Shown here piece after piece: positions 62,761 through 64,000 of a stretch of 64,000 nucleotides of DNA. The first letter of the stretch is position 1, and every line of letters begins with the position of its first letter. This DNA comes from Mycoplasmopsis gallinacea (lineage in GTDB: Bacteria; Bacillota_I; Bacilli_A; Mycoplasmatales; Metamycoplasmataceae). Both the position numbers and the translations under genes were made by a program. The notes beneath the pieces were generated by a model. That model saw only the letters and a list, made by a program, of their open reading frames with translations, was not told the DNA's origin and searched no databases. Location of the stretch: positions 372,001 through 436,000 of the forward strand of contig NZ_LR214950.1 in the NCBI RefSeq assembly GCF_900660495.1, read 5' to 3'.

Positions 62761-63771
62761 CTATTCTCCTTCTTCTCTTAATTTGTAACCGTATTCATTA
62801 AGTTTTTCAACAATTTCATCTAATGATTTTTTACCAAGGTTTTTGGTTGCCTCAAGTTGTTCATATGTAAGTTCAGCAACTTCACTAAGTTTTGTTTTAC
62901 CAATACGTTTTAAAGCATTAAGTGAACGTACTGAAAGATTTAATTGATTGATGTTAATATCATCATCTTTATCATCTTCTTTTGGTTTTTCTTCTTCTTT
63001 GAATAATTCGATGTTCATGTTTTCCACAGCACCAATAACTTTAAAGTGAGCAATTAAAATTTCACATGCTTCTTTAAGAGCATCTTTAGCTTTGATTGTT
63101 CCATCTGTTGTGATTGTAAAATCAAGCGCTTCTTCAATTTTAGGTGAAGATGAGTTAAGTTCACTTACTTCATATTTCACTTTTTTAATTGGTGAGAAAT
63201 TAGAATCAACAGCAATAAATTGACCTTTTTTGATGTGTGAATTTAATTCTGTCATGTGTTTGTCAATGAATTTTTTGTTTTCTTCAAATGAAACGTATCC
63301 ACGCCCACTACGAAGGAAAATTTCAAGTTTTAATGCTTCAGGTGAAGATACTTCAGCAATGTGGATAGAATGATCAGTTACTTCCACAGTTGGATTATCA
63401 ACAGCTTCTAATTGTCTAGAAGTAATTGTTGTTCCTGCAAAATCTTCTGTATTAAGCACAACTTTAACAAATTCATCTTCTTGAATAATTTCTGGGTTGT
63501 AATTGAAACGAACATTTCTTAAGTTCATTAAAATTTGTGGAATATCTTCTTTAACATCTTTAATAACACCGAATTCGTGTTCAACACCTTCAATTCTAAC
63601 AGCAAAAGGCGCAAGTGAAGTAACACTTGAAAGAAGAACTCTTCTTAATGCTACACCAAGTGTATTACCAAAACCTCTTTCTAAATTTTTGAGTGAAAAT
63701 GTTGTTTCATAATCATTAGTTTCTCTGATACTTGGAATCTCAAGATAATCAAGTTTTCTCATTTTTTCCAT
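62761..63771 (-). CDS. rpoA: RNA polymerase alpha subunit
   Basis: A 336-residue protein. The N-terminal assembly domain (FSLKNLERGFGNTLGVALRR, VRIEGVEHEFGVIKDVKED) and the C-terminal domain (INQLNLSVRSLNALKRIG, TKNLGKKSLDEIVEKL) are joined by an acidic linker. The alpha-CTD, which binds UP elements and regulators, is complete. The start at 63771 has AAGGTAAACA upstream; a second Met three codons on is possible. Confidence 0.97.
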   Translation of the reverse strand: MEKMRKLDYLEIPSIRETNDYETTFSLKNLERGFGNTLGVALRRVLLSSVTSLAPFAVRIEGVEHEFGVIKDVKEDIPQILMNLRNVRFNYNPEIIQEDEFVKVVLNTEDFAGTTITSRQLEAVDNPTVEVTDHSIHIAEVSSPEALKLEIFLRSGRGYVSFEENKKFIDKHMTELNSHIKKGQFIAVDSNFSPIKKVKYEVSELNSSSPKIEEALDFTITTDGTIKAKDALKEACEILIAHFKVIGAVENMNIELFKEEEKPKEDDKDDDININQLNLSVRSLNALKRIGKTKLSEVAELTYEQLEATKNLGKKSLDEIVEKLNEYGYKLREEGE

Positions 63772-63794
63772 TGTTTACCTTCTTTCGTTACAAA

Positions 63795-64000
63795 TTATTT
63801 TTTCATACGTTCACGTTTAAGAACACGTTTTGGAGGTCTTGTTCCATTGTGTGGTGTAGGTGTAACGTCTTTAATTTCAGTAACTGTGATTCCTGAAACT
63901 TCGATTTGTTTTCTAGCAGCGTCTTTTCCTGATCCAAGTCCTTTAAGTTCAACTCTTACAGATTTCATCCCGTGTTCTTTAGCAGCTTCTGTTGCAGCTT
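63795..64000 (-). CDS. rpsK: Ribosomal protein S11, C-terminal part (runs off the window)
   Basis: About 67 C-terminal residues: [40 protein letters not shown], then [19 protein letters not shown], the S11 signature. It lies 23 bases upstream of rpoA, the usual order. Confidence 0.95.
   Translation of the reverse strand, partial: AATEAAKEHGMKSVRVELKGLGSGKDAARKQIEVSGITVTEIKDVTPTPHNGTRPPKRVLKRERMKK

Overview
The window comes from a wall-less mollicute, most likely the hominis/bovis branch (Mycoplasmopsis or a relative). The DNA is very AT-rich and intergenic gaps are short. Almost every long gene reads through in-frame TGA codons as tryptophan, there are several lipoprotein or surface genes, and the transposases are of the IS1634 and IS30 families. 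I cannot name the species from the sequence alone.

Layout. 1-4.2 kb: the end of an ABC exporter, then a frameshifted nuclease lipoprotein. 4.2-7.4 kb: a SAM-I-like riboswitch and terminator in front of metK, then asnA and an RpiR-type regulator. 7.4-9.2 kb: a DUF1016/YhcG-type nuclease gene between two ~200-bp direct repeats that carry 19-bp palindromes. 9.3-30.75 kb: an ordinary housekeeping segment holding a HAD phosphatase, rnhC, apt, the rimP-nusA-ylxR-infB operon, gyrB, ychF, tig, a surface protein with GA/FIVAR-like repeats, ligA, rpsP-trmD-rplS, two SPOUT methyltransferases, a DivIVA-like gene, rbgA and dnaJ.

30.8-59.6 kb: a methyltransferase gene is split in two by a 28,045-bp block. 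A near-identical IS1634-type element stands at each end of the block, in the same orientation, and a 12-bp direct repeat flanks it. Inside are an APC permease, two further IS copies nested in long target duplications, a potABCD polyamine importer, a second APC permease, a heterodimeric ABC exporter, an IS30-family element, a small two-helix pilin-like protein and a ~1680-residue GA/FIVAR-repeat surface protein. The block reads as a composite transposon or as an IS-mediated recombination product.

59.65-64 kb: housekeeping again, with tRNA-Thr, trxA, tRNA-Trp(CCA), prmC, prfA, rplQ, rpoA and rpsK.

The gene set fits a parasite that imports what it needs (polyamine importer, two APC permeases, apt salvage), presents large repeat-built surface proteins, and degrades nucleic acid at its surface. 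Several promoters put the -10 box 6-8 nt before the start codon, which implies leaderless transcripts. No CRISPR array, rRNA operon or replication origin was seen.
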